A program made the position numbers and the translations under genes. A stretch of DNA of 64,000 bases. Origin: Patella vulgata. Lineage: Eukaryota > Mollusca > Gastropoda > Patellidae. The number at the start of each line of letters is the position of its first letter. The stretch's first letter is position 1. Location: NCBI RefSeq assembly GCF_932274485.2, contig NC_065882.2:26802890-26866889 (forward strand). The letters run 5' to 3'. This document shows positions 21,386-32,300 of the stretch, one piece after another. The notes beneath the pieces were generated by a model. That model was given only the letters and a program-made list of their open reading frames with translations, was not told the origin of the DNA and did no database searches.

Positions 21386-22450
21386 AAATGAAATGGGGTT
21401 AAACGTCTTACTGTTTTGCTACGACTGGGCTAATGAAGACAGGCATATGCCATACAATGTACTACAGTGGACTCTGTCACATCCGACCTCTCAGTAATCC
21501 GGCACTCTGTGAAATCCAACATCGTTTTCATGTCCCGATTTACTTCCTTATTATTTCAGCCCAAAAATCTGAATATTCCGAATTACGACATCAATCAGTC
21601 GTCCCGTCACATGATTTCCATTGAATCAACACTGTATAATCCGGTCTTCAATCGGTGGGTGTGAAGCCACAAAAGATTAACAAACAATCACCAATCAAGT
21701 ATCGGTGAGATTAAAACTCGCTCGCGTAGGTCTTTGTTGATTACTTTGATAATTTTATAATCTCTTGTAAGACAGTTGTGACAAATACTCAAGAATAACT
21801 ACGAATTTTCCCCCGAATTATTCAGTCGTAAAAATATTCCTAGCACCTGTTGGAAACATTTGTTGTGCATGCCGATTGAATCTGAATACCTAAGGTTGTT
21901 CACCCTACGGATCTATCAGAACTGTGTGATGACGACCTGGACAAAGAACAACAGATTATCAATGAAAATGTGACACCAAAGACAAGTGTGCGATCAACTG
22001 AAGACGATGAAGAAGTTAAATTAACGACAGACTTGACCTATTCAAAATGCCGGTTTTCGAAGTTACAATAATACTTCCGGATTTGTGAAAACTGAGTATT
22101 CTGACACTCTGCATAATCCGGCATATTGTAACATTCCCGTACGATGTCGGATTTGACAGAGACCACAGTATGAGGGAAATTTTGCTCAGAAAGCGGCGCT
22201 ATGGCCTACTCTTATATCAATTTTCAACTGATAAGGGATCTTTTACGTGCACACCAATATGCACACATGGACCTTGTTTTTTGTGACACCCGTACAACTA
22301 TATGTTGTCCCTTGCCAGGCCCTCTGTCCTGCACCACTGACAAGGGGGAACCACGCCAAAAAATCCAGATGTACCTTCTCTGCCAACATAGGGATTGATC
22401 ACAGGACCTCCAGGTTAGCTAGCCAACGTCTTTCTCACTGAGCCACTGCC
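21386..22450 (-). mobile_element. SINE type 1, minus, split by a pogo-like element
   Basis: The tail GAAATGGGGTTAAACGTCTT starts at 21390, the body breaks at 21464 and resumes at 22169 with TATGAGGGAAATTTTGCTC. The head near 22400-22450 contains the complement of a B box (GGGATTGATCACAGGACCTC) and of an A box (TCACTGAGCCACTG). Confidence 0.85.
21465..22168. mobile_element. pogo/Tigger-like DNA transposon, non-autonomous
   Basis: A 704-bp element with inverted ends: left CAGTGGACTCTGTCACATCC, right the complement of CTGTGGTCTCTGTCAAATCC. It is flanked by TA on both sides. The empty site is known from sister SINE copies (GTGCTATGAGGG), which confirms a TA duplication. AATCCGGCA recurs inside both ends. 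A possible remnant of coding sequence (ELCDDDLDKEQQIINENV) lies at 21920-21970 but no transposase motif is certain. CAGTGGA ends and TA targets are typical of the pogo group. Confidence 0.85.
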
Positions 22451-23124
22451 TGTCATAAATCAACTGATGAACTGTATGTGAACAGCTAGTTACCTTACAC
22501 ACAACTGCTGCTATTTTGTCCAAGCACAGTCAATTTAGGTTGGAGTGCTCGAGACTAAATCAGTCAATTCCATATCATGGAAATATTTAGCATTGTACAG
22601 ATATCAGAAAAATCAATAATAATACATGAATATAAAAGGCACACATGGAATTGTGATGTGTGCATTATGCAAACACCAAATTAAAAATGAACATATCAGT
22701 GCCAGGTAACAAAAAAATATGTCTACCAGTAGCTTTGTCATGCATGTTATCCATGATATCGGTAAAAAGAAAGAAGACCTGAGTTTCACAGTCTGCTGTG
22801 AGTCAAACTCAAAAGTTTTGATCATAGATTATTTACAAAGTCAAGGCAACGACATCTTCATAGCGTTTTCCTGAATAGTAAATGACCAGTTATGACCAAT
22901 TTCTGAAATTATAAGTACGTAGTAACTTAGAATTTTGATATGGTTTCTCCAAAAACATCTACAACTACTTGTAGCTAAATAAGCCCACTATATTATTTAT
23001 GACTTGTAATTGTGGACAGAAAAACGATTGTGTAGACATTAAGAAAGACAAGATGAAAATATTCTAGTCTTGGTCAACTTTTCATAATAAATAACACATA
23101 ACAGAGGACTATTATGGAACTATC
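22451..23124. other. No gene seen
   Basis: AT-rich spacer between the SINE and a family E MITE. No repeat family or gene recognised. Confidence 0.4.
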
Positions 23125-23336
23125 TTAAAGATGCATTATGTAAGAGCTAAATCTGCCTATTGCAGGTCTTTCTTTTGGTCTCAAATCTAATATAAAATAA
23201 ATTAATAAGACATTTATTTCAATTAGGCATTTATTCACATGACAAGCCCATAATCCACTCACTAGATCATCACTGGCATCAGATGGTTGTGATTTTCAAT
23301 GGATTGAAACACAATTGCCATTTAATAATTTAATTT

Positions 23337-24717
23337 AACCAGCGGTTGCCAGGCAAGCTCACCCAGATTTTGCAAGAGATGGACAGAGAACAAGGTAAAC
23401 AAAAATGCGATTTTTTGTACAATCAGGGGCCATAATCAAGTTACGGTCCGATATGCACGAATATTGAAAGGAACCAAGATCTTTCGGATATAAAAATATA
23501 TTTTAAGTTTCATCAAGATCAGGTAAAAACTGTGGCTTCTAGATGGTCCACAACCTTGGTATTACATACTTTTACACTATTAGCATACAAGTAGCAGCCA
23601 TTTTGTCAAGCAGTTTCGGTTCAATTTTCACAAGATTTGAAATCGACCATCACTTTTGTGTAACGATTATATATTTAAACAGTTCTTTTTTTTTAATCAG
23701 ATAAAAATTGTGACCTCTAGTGGTTCCACAAGCTAAAAAAACGTGATTTTTCGTACAATTTAGATATGTGCAAATATTGCAAAGAACCAAGATCTTTGGT
23801 ATATAAACATATATTATAAACACACATTACAAGTTTCATCAAAATCAAATAAAAATTGTGATTTCTAGAGGGTCCACAACCTTAGTATTACATACTTTTA
23901 GACTATTTGCGTTCAAAGAGCGGTCATTTTGAACTCAACCTTCACTGAGGTTTAACGGTGATATATTTAAAAGGTTTATAAAATTGAATCCAAATTTTGA
24001 CTTCTAGAGGGTCTACATGCTCAATACGTGATTTTTTTTTTTTAACAATCAGCGGCCATCATCCAAAGAAGTTAAGTTCCAATATGCGTGATTATAAAAA
24101 GGAACCAAGATCTTTGTGATATAAACATAAATCAATATCGAATCATCATTATGACCTCTAAAGGGTCCACAACCTTGTATTACATACTTTCACACTATTT
24201 GTGTACAAGGAGTGGCCATTTTGTCAGGCAGTTTCGGTCCGAGTTTCACGAAATTCCAACTGAACCGTCATTACGGTGTAATGGTAATATATTAAAACAT
24301 TTTTTAAAATCGGATGAAAATTGTGACCTCTAGGGAGACCACACACTAAAAACATGATTTTTCATACAATCAAGGACCAAAATTCAGGAAGTTACAATCC
24401 GATATGCGCGAATATTGAAAAAACCAAGATCTGTAGGTTATAAACATGTATTTCTAGTTTTATCAAAATCGGATCAAAATTATGACCTCTAGGGTGTCCA
24501 CAAGCTAAAAAAACCCGTGATTTTTCGAACAATCGATGAAGTTACGGTCCGATACATACCAATCAAGATCTTTGGGATATAAACCTATATTTCAAGTTTC
24601 GTCAAAATCGGATAAAAATTGTGACCTGTTTAGTGTCCACAAACAAATTTTGTGGATGTCCGGATGGACAGGAGCGACGATAATATACGTTCAGATGAAA
24701 ATGTGGGTGTATAAAAA
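23337..24717 (+). mobile_element. Family A element, both ends present
   Basis: A 1.38-kb plus-strand copy from AACCAGCGGTTGCCAGGCAA and GAGATGGACAGAGAA to GTGGATGTCCGGATGGACAG, GAGCGACGATAATATACG, the terminal hairpin and GTATAAAA at 24717. The interior holds about five diverged units. The 5' subterminal motif has drifted (CTCACCCAGATTTT). Confidence 0.85.
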
Positions 24718-24794
24718 TGGATATCAAGACTTTGTTTATTATCGAAACGAAGGTACTTGAAAATTGAAACTAAATTGTGAAGAGTTCGCTCTGA

Positions 24795-25138
24795 AATGAG
24801 AAATGAAATGGAGTTTAACGTCCTACAGTTCTGCTCCAACTGGCCTAATTAACACGGGCATATGCCATAGCGTGCTATGAGAAGAATTTTGCCTCGACAG
24901 CACTATGGTCTACTCTTACATCGAATTACGACTGCCAAGGGATCTTTTATGTGAATGCCAATGTGTACACGGGACCTCGTTTTTTTGTCCCATCCGAACA
25001 ACTAGACAGCTGTCCTTGCTAGGCCCTCTATCCTGCACCAATGACAAGGTAAACCACAACGGAAAATTCTGATGAACTTTCTTGGCCAACACCGGGATCA
25101 AATCCGCGACCTCCAGCCACTGTGGCTCCCCCTCAGAA
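24795..25138 (-). mobile_element. SINE type 1, minus
   Basis: Runs from the tail complement AATGAAATGGAGTTTAACGT to a B-box complement GGGATCAAATCCGCGACCTC near 25100. It is nested in a family E MITE directly after a family A element. Confidence 0.8.
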
Positions 25139-25220
25139 ATGAGTAATTTGACTAAAAGTTTCAATATATTCATTTTTCATTATCTATTTTTGAACCAAAT
25201 CTTACATAATACATCTTTAA

Positions 25221-25540
25221 TGTGAAGTCACTGTACCTACAGCAGTTCTAAATCATAAATACTAAAAACCTATAATAGCTCCTCAGTAAACACAAAATTA
25301 GAACCCTCTTATTGTTGTACATTAATGATTTACAGGCCTGGAAAAAATTTGTGTTAAAAAGCAAGATATGCTACTATTGGACCAACTAAAGTTGCAGAAT
25401 CAAGCAATACCATTTATATACCATCTATAATACCCTATAAACATGACATTGAAGATTTCATCTTATGAAGCTACTTTAGGCATGAATAAAATCTGTCATG
25501 ATCATGTTTCTCATGTTTGAAAAATCTAAAAAAAAAAAAA
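25221..25540. other. No gene seen
   Basis: AT-rich spacer between the family E MITE and a family B element. A 12-base A run at 25530 precedes the family B start. Confidence 0.4.
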
Positions 25541-26270
25541 GAAGATAGGTTGTCAGGCAACAAAACATACGCCCACAGAAGCTATGTCGTCCTAGCAGTC
25601 AACAAGAGTTGTCGCATATTTTTTCTATTGTCGGTAATGAAACATTTATAATACACTAAAATCTGATTAAGAGTAACATCTCATTAAGTAATTATCAGAA
25701 AATCATTAGAATTTGTTTGGCTTTTAGTTCTGCCCCATGCTAACGTTTAATATACGAAACATTTAATATCATGGATTTAGCTGTTCAAGATATCAAAATT
25801 CATTGAAAATCAATATACTTCTTCGTCTCAAGACCCTTAAACTCTTGTTTATCAATCTAAAGTTAATTGGATGGTAACTTTGGTCTCTAGAGCATCCACA
25901 AGATTTTTCAAAGTGATCAAGGTCCATAACTCTGGAAGTAATTATCTGAAATCACTGACAATCACTGGGCTTCTGCGTCTCACGACCTTAAACCTGGTGT
26001 ATAAATCTGAAGTCAATCGATATTAACTTTAGCCTCTAGAGCATCCACAAGATATTTTGAAGTGATCAAGGGCCATAACTCTGGAAGTAATTATCGGATA
26101 TCGTTGAAAATCAAAGGGATTCTTCGTCTAATGATCTTGAACACTGTGTATAAATCTAAAGTCAATCGGATATTAACTTTAGTCTGTAGAGTGTTCACAA
26201 GAAATTGTGGACGACGGACGGATGGGGGCAACGGCAATATACGACCACATTTCCAATGTGGGCGTATAAA
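25541..26270 (+). mobile_element. Family B element, complete, just past the CMPK1 stop codon
   Basis: The 5' end is AGATAGGTTGTCAGGCAACA with ATACGCCCACA (25567-25577). A non-repeated 5' body follows (GAGTTGTCGCATATTTTTTC, ACATTTATAATACACTAAAA), then about two and a half 150-bp units. The 3' end is GGACGACGGACGGATGGGGG, CAACGGCAATATACG, a hairpin and TGTGGGCGTAT (26257-26267). It lies antisense in the presumed 3' untranslated or downstream region of the minus-strand kinase gene, 62 bp from its stop. Confidence 0.88.
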
Positions 26271-26332
26271 AACTAAATAAAATCTACGAATAACTGGTAA
26301 GGTGGAGTACATGTAGTTGTGTAGCAGCCATA

Positions 26333-26368
26333 TCAACTAGAGAATATTTTCTTTACATCATTAAATAC
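26333..26368 (-). CDS. CMPK1: CMPK1 coding exon 6 (terminal)
   Basis: [11 protein letters not shown] and a TGA stop. The acceptor is TTTAAACAG. It matches the human C-terminus VFDEVVQIF in position and phase. No clear AATAAA on the minus strand is seen before the family B element at 26270, so the poly(A) site is unplaced. Confidence 0.9.
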   Translation of the reverse strand, partial: VFNDVKKIFSS

Positions 26369-29300
26369 CTGTTTAAATAGAAAACAAAATTTAGGACATT
26401 TATAAATGGTTAATTTTAAAGAGATACTGTGACAGTAATCCAATAGGTGTAAGAAATATGCATTTTTTCAGGACAAATTTACAAAAACTGTTTGAACCTA
26501 TAAATCACAAAGACAGATTTATTTTAATCTTGGTGCCATAATAATGCAATATTATCACTCTGTTTTAGATAGAACATAACAGAATAATAATATGTACATT
26601 TATCAAGCGAAATGGGGTTTAACGTCCTACTGTTCTGCTCCGAATGCATTTATAAAGCACTAAATCCATAGAACATACCATAGGTGCATATTGAAACAGA
26701 TAAGTTTTTAGATCAGATTTAAATTGATTGAGTGTTCGACTTCTATGGGAATTTAAAGTAGTTTATTCCACATTGTATGTAGATATAGTGAACACCAAAA
26801 CACTTTAACCTTTACACAAAAATTCTGTCCACACACACAGTGGTTTATGGTAATAATACACTTACTTCATCTTCTTTTTGATCAGCACTGACCTCTGCTA
26901 CTAAATCTAAAGATCTATAGTGTTTTATAACAGGCATTGTAGATTCTTCATAAGTGCGAATTCTGTAAAAAATATTCGTAAAATATTTCATTGTAAATTA
27001 CACATAGCAGAATATCAGATTATTAATGTACTTTATATGAAAACTAGTTGATGTTGGATTCTGGTTCTGCAGTAAGACAAGCATATTCCTTAAGCAATTG
27101 TAACCAGCATGAATACAGTAGCTCATTAACCATAGAAAAGCATTAATTAAGATAATCAATAGGAAACACCACTATATCATAGTTGAAAGAGGTCACATTT
27201 TCAATGCAAAGTTACATGATGAATTCACGCATTGTAAACACTGATAACTTTTCTAAACTCAAGGGTTGGATAAAATAGAATATTTTTTTATGGCCACCTG
27301 AGAACAACTTTTGCAGTAATAATTTGTCAAAGTATGCTCTTGGGACATGTCAACTTGGGTACCCCTATTTACCCTCTAGCCTTGTCCAATGATAATAAAT
27401 TTTTAATGGTTCTCTTAAAGGTCATGTATTTTAAAGATAGCCACACAGCATGGAAATACGCCCATACAGCAGGTTTGTCTAGAAAAAAAGATAGACATAG
27501 ACAGCAATCAAGCTTATCTGAAATGAAAAATTGTAGCCTCTATAGTGGGGACAAGCAAAATTTAGCTAATTAATGTTCCATAACTCTGGAATAAAAAGAG
27601 AATGGCTCAAATTCGAACATAAGAGTCATTATCCCAAGGTTTGAAAGAGATTCATTAAAAATTGTGGCCTCTAGAAAGCGGACAAGCAAAATTACGCTAA
27701 GATGATTGCGGTCAAATTCAATCCCAATTGTCATCTACTCATAAGAATCATTATCCTAAAGTTTGAAAAAGATTCTTCAAAATCACGCTAATTAAGGGAA
27801 CGTAATTCCGAAATGAACGAGAGCATCACTATCGCTGCAATATATGTCCACATCCCTGCTTTGATTCATATGGTACTTTTAAAAATAAAGTGGGTGTGAC
27901 ATTGTCCCTGGGGGTCGGGACATGCACCAAAATAGATAGTTGCTATTCTTACTGTATATGGAATAAATATGCCAAGTTCCAAGATGATCCATTCAGATTC
28001 AAAATTCCAGCCTGAAGACAAACCAGCGGCTGCCAGGAAGGATATGCCCACATTTTGCAAGAGATGGATAGAGAATATAATAAAAACAAAAACGATTTTT
28101 GTTTCAATCAGGGCCATAATCCAGAAAGTTATGGTCTGAAATGCGCAAATATCAAAAGAGACTGAGATTTTTGGAATATAAAGATATGTTTTAAAGATGG
28201 GTTCCCAGAAAAGTGTTTATCAGGTGGTTATTTCCAATAAAAGTATGGCAATTTTGGTATATATGGAAAGTAGAGACATCCAATCTTACTAGAACAAGCC
28301 AACAGTGAGGCTGATGTCCCCCGCCGAAATTGCAAAATAAATAGATGACACATATTAATTAATCGCACATTTATTTTTTTCACTAAGTTTCATCACTCTC
28401 TATCAGATAGAATCAAGATTATCTTGTCCCAAACCATCGACAAATGAAATCGATTAGCTCTGCTTAGCTTCAGCTCGAAATGTTAATTATTGAACTCAGT
28501 CAAGACATTCACCTAATGAACATCTACATATACATCAAGTTTAAACATTCACCTAATAGACACCTATGCCAAGTTTGAACATTCTACCTCAATTAGAAGG
28601 AGAGTTATTGTGTTCCAAAGTTTCTACCAATCAAATTGCTTATCACTCTGCTTACCCTCAGCAAAAAATGTTCATTATCGAACTTAGTTAAGGTATTCAT
28701 ATAATAAATCTATACACCAAGTTTCATCAATCTCACTTAATTAGAACTAAAGTTATCGTGTCCCAAAGCATCAACCAATCAAATTGCTTATCTCTGCTTA
28801 CCCTAAGCAGAAAATGCTCATCTTCGAACTCCATCAAGGCATTGACCGAATCAACACATACACCAAGTTTGAACATTCTAGCTCAATTAGGAAGAGAGTT
28901 ATCGTGCCCCAAAGTATCAACCAATCAAATTGCTTATCTCTGCTTACCCTAAGCGGAAAATGCTCATCTTCGAACTCCATCAAGGCATTGACCTAATAAA
29001 CACATACACCAAGTTTGAACATTCTAGCTCAATTAAAAGTTATCGTGTCCCAAAGCATCAACCAATCAAATTGCTTATCTCTGCTTACCCTAAGCGGAAA
29101 ATGCTCATCTTCGAACTCCATCAAGGCATTGACCTAATCAACACATACACCAAGTTTGAACATTCTAGCCCAATTAGGAAGAGAGTTATCGTGTCCCAAA
29201 GCATCAACCAATCAAATTGCTTATCTCTGCTTACCCTAAGCGGAAAATGCTCATCTTCGAACTCCATCAAGGCATCGACAGCCTGACGATTAGGAATTTC

Positions 29301-32300
29301 TGTGCGCGTGATGTCAAAGGTTACACGCGAACATTGAGCACTCGATGTACAAGTTGATAAACTTTATGAAGAGTTAGACGTACAAAACTTTCTGAGATAA
29401 AAATGATGGAAAAAGACGCGGGTAGTGAATAATCCGAGAATTTAATTAGGATTCGATATTTGTAATAAATAGTAAGCGATTAAAGACAACATCGTCTTAC
29501 GTATACAATGAATTCTCCTCTTACTTCCAAGAGACGTAAGTCACGTGGACGTAAACATGATTTGGTTTGATCGAATTTTTATAGCAGGGCATTCCTTCAC
29601 AATTACAATGTTTGAGAAGGATTTGAAGCAAATTTATGACAAATTAATTAGTTTGAATATGTTTTTAGTCCATATATACCATTAAATCACCCAGTTTGTA
29701 CCGGGAATGTATCTTAAAGTTTCATCAAAATCGGATAAAAATTGTGACATCTAGAGGGTCCATAACCTTTGTATTACATACACAATATGCGTACAAAGAG
29801 CAGCCATTTTCCTGAAATGATATTTCTAAACCTTTTTTAAAATCGGAATTGTGACCTCCAGAGAATCAAAATCAAAAGGAACCAAGATCTTTATGATAAA
29901 AACATATATTTAAAGTTTGATCCAAATCGCATAAAAAACTGTGGCCTCCAGAAGGTCCACAACCTTGATCTCCCTTATTTCTACACTATTTGCGTACAAG
30001 GGACGGCCATTATATCCATCAGTTTTTGTCTGATTTTCACGAAATTCAAACTCAACCATCATTAGTGTATAACTGTGATATATTTACAAGCTTTTTTTTT
30101 AAATTGGATAAAAATTGTAACATCTATAGGGGCCACAAGCGATTTTTCGTACAATCAATGACCATAATTCAGGAAGTTACAATCTGATATGCGTGAATAT
30201 CGAAAGAAACCACGATCTTTGGGTTATAAACATGCATTTCAATTTTCATCAAAATCAGATCAAAATTGTTATCTCTAGAGGGTCCACAACTTTGATATAC
30301 TAGTTGTTTACACTTTGTATGAGGGTCGGCCATTTTGTCTGGCAATTTTGGTCACATTTTCATGAAATTCAAGCTCAACCATCCTTAGGTTTTTTAAATC
30401 GGATAAAATTTATGACCGCTATAGGGTCCACAAGCTAAAAACACGATTTTCCTACAATCAGAGGCCATAATTCAGGAAGTTACTATCTCATATGGGTGAA
30501 TATCGAGAGGAACCAAGACTTTTGGGTTTTAAACTTACATTTCAAGTTTCATCAAAATCAGAAAAAAATTGTGACCTCTAGAGGGTCAACAATCTTGATA
30601 TACCATATTTTTACGCTATTTGAGAACAAGGGGCGGACATTTTGTCTGTCAGTTTTGGGCCGATTTTTACGAAATTCGAACTCAACCATCCTTAGGGTGT
30701 AACAGTGATATACTAATATTGTTTTTTAAATCGGATAAAAATTATGACCTCTATAGGATCCACAAGCTAAAAACAAATTTTTTTGTACAATCAGGGGGTC
30801 ATAATAAGTTATGGTCTGATCTGATACATGCCAATTTAAAAAAAAAAAATGGGCACAGCTCTGCCCCTGGGGTCGGGACATGCACCAAAATCAATAGTTG
30901 CCACCCTTAGACTATAGGGAATACATAAGCCAAGTTTGAAGATGATCCATTCACAATTGCGGCCACTATGCGATAAACACAAAAATTGGGCGAGTCTCTG
31001 CCCCTAGGAGTTGAGACATGTACCTAAATCAATAGCTGCTGTTCTTAGGCTATAAGGAATACTTCTATCAAGTTCCAAGATGATCCATTAAAAATTGTGG
31101 CCTGTTGGCAACACAGACACACAACACAAAGATAGGTTGCCAGGCAACGAAACATACACCCACATCAGCTAAATTGTCAAGGCAGTCAACAAGAGTTGTC
31201 GCATATTTTTACTTTTGTCGGTAATGAAACATTTATAATACACTAAAATCTGATTTTAGAGTAACAACTCATTAAGTAATTATCAGAAAATCGTTAGAAT
31301 TTGTTTGGACCATGCTAATGTTTAGTATACAAAACATTTAATATCATGGATTTAGCTGTTCAAGTTATCAAAATTCAGTGAAAATCAATTTACTTGTTCA
31401 TTTCAAGATGTTAAACTCTGTGTATCAATCCAAAGTCAATCGGAAAGATTATATGTAGGTGTAAACACGGTGTATAAATATAATAATAAAGCATCCACAA
31501 GATTTTTCAACATAATCAGTTATGTTCGGCGAAATACGCCAGAAGTCCCAATCAAATGGCAATCTAGAGCATCTGGTTATTCCAGTCTACATAGTATTTA
31601 TTGCACATGCTCTCCATATAAGAATATGACGTCACCGTTTGACATGACTTGTGGAATATGTCTAGCCTCGTTCTTCGAGTCCTTTGTTACAAATGGGACT
31701 GAAACGCATTATGGTACACGATTTGTGTACCAATGGTAAAATGTTTATTTTGTCTTAAATATTGGATATCAGAAGCCCATATATTCCCGGTAAGATCACA
31801 ACATCAATGTTGATTTAAATTAACAAATAATTTGTGTTTTCAATGTCGAAGACATTGGATGATATTGAGTAAGAGATTTGGCTACTTTAAATGTGGTGTT
31901 TTCTCGGTCAACTGAACTGATAGATTTCATTGCTGTCATGCTTAAAGGACAATATTGGTGTCAGTCATTATCACATATGCGATAGAACTAATTAAACACG
32001 TTCCAAATATAATTTTAACACAGAGATCATTGCTACGATAGCTAAGTAATACAGGTTTCCTGAATCGGAAGTGACGAACGCCAAAGGAAAACACGAGTCA
32101 TCCCTCTATATAACTGACTGAAGTGACGAGTGATAACAGATAACAGCTGGCTGGCTCGATTGCCACAACCATTTCAGCCAATGAAAAGCTTTCTCATTGT
32201 CAGGTCAGTCATAGATTACAGAACAGCAAAGGAAATAATATCAAATATTAAATATACATTGAAAATATGTGCATAAATCTCCATTTTTATACAGTAATAT

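Larger units (their letters stand above)
23125..25220. mobile_element. Family E MITE (TTAA target) holding nested elements
   Basis: The left end TTAA-AGATGCATTATGTAAGA is at 23125 and the right end ACATAATACATCT-TTAA closes at 25220. Between them a family A element (23337-24717) and a SINE (24795-25138) have inserted. Remaining family E sequence is about 300 bp. The right piece matches AGTAATTTGACTGAAATTTT of the copies ending at 56184 and 60440. Confidence 0.78.
28018..30838 (+). mobile_element. Family A element interrupted by nested D and C elements
   Basis: The 5' end AACCAGCGGCTGCCAGGAAG with ATATGCCCACATTTT starts at 28021. The first unit stops at 28190 within ATATGTTTTAA, and the unit resumes at 29718 with AGTTTCATCAAAATCGG. 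About four diverged units then continue to 30838. The 3' hairpin is absent; family F sequence follows. Confidence 0.8.

Noticed and set aside
28742-29283. Regular direct repeats resembling a CRISPR array
   Set aside because: Units are contiguous 139-146-bp tandem repeats with no short repeat/unique spacer alternation, and the window is metazoan.
31470-31739. 90-codon open frame in CMPK1 intron 4
   Set aside because: No recognised similarity, no splice context, and its start lies at the edge of a family B unit.
32100-32190. TATATAA and CCAAT-like motifs as an internal promoter in CMPK1 intron 4
   Set aside because: No exon or open frame with coding character follows on either strand; such motifs are common by chance in AT-rich DNA.
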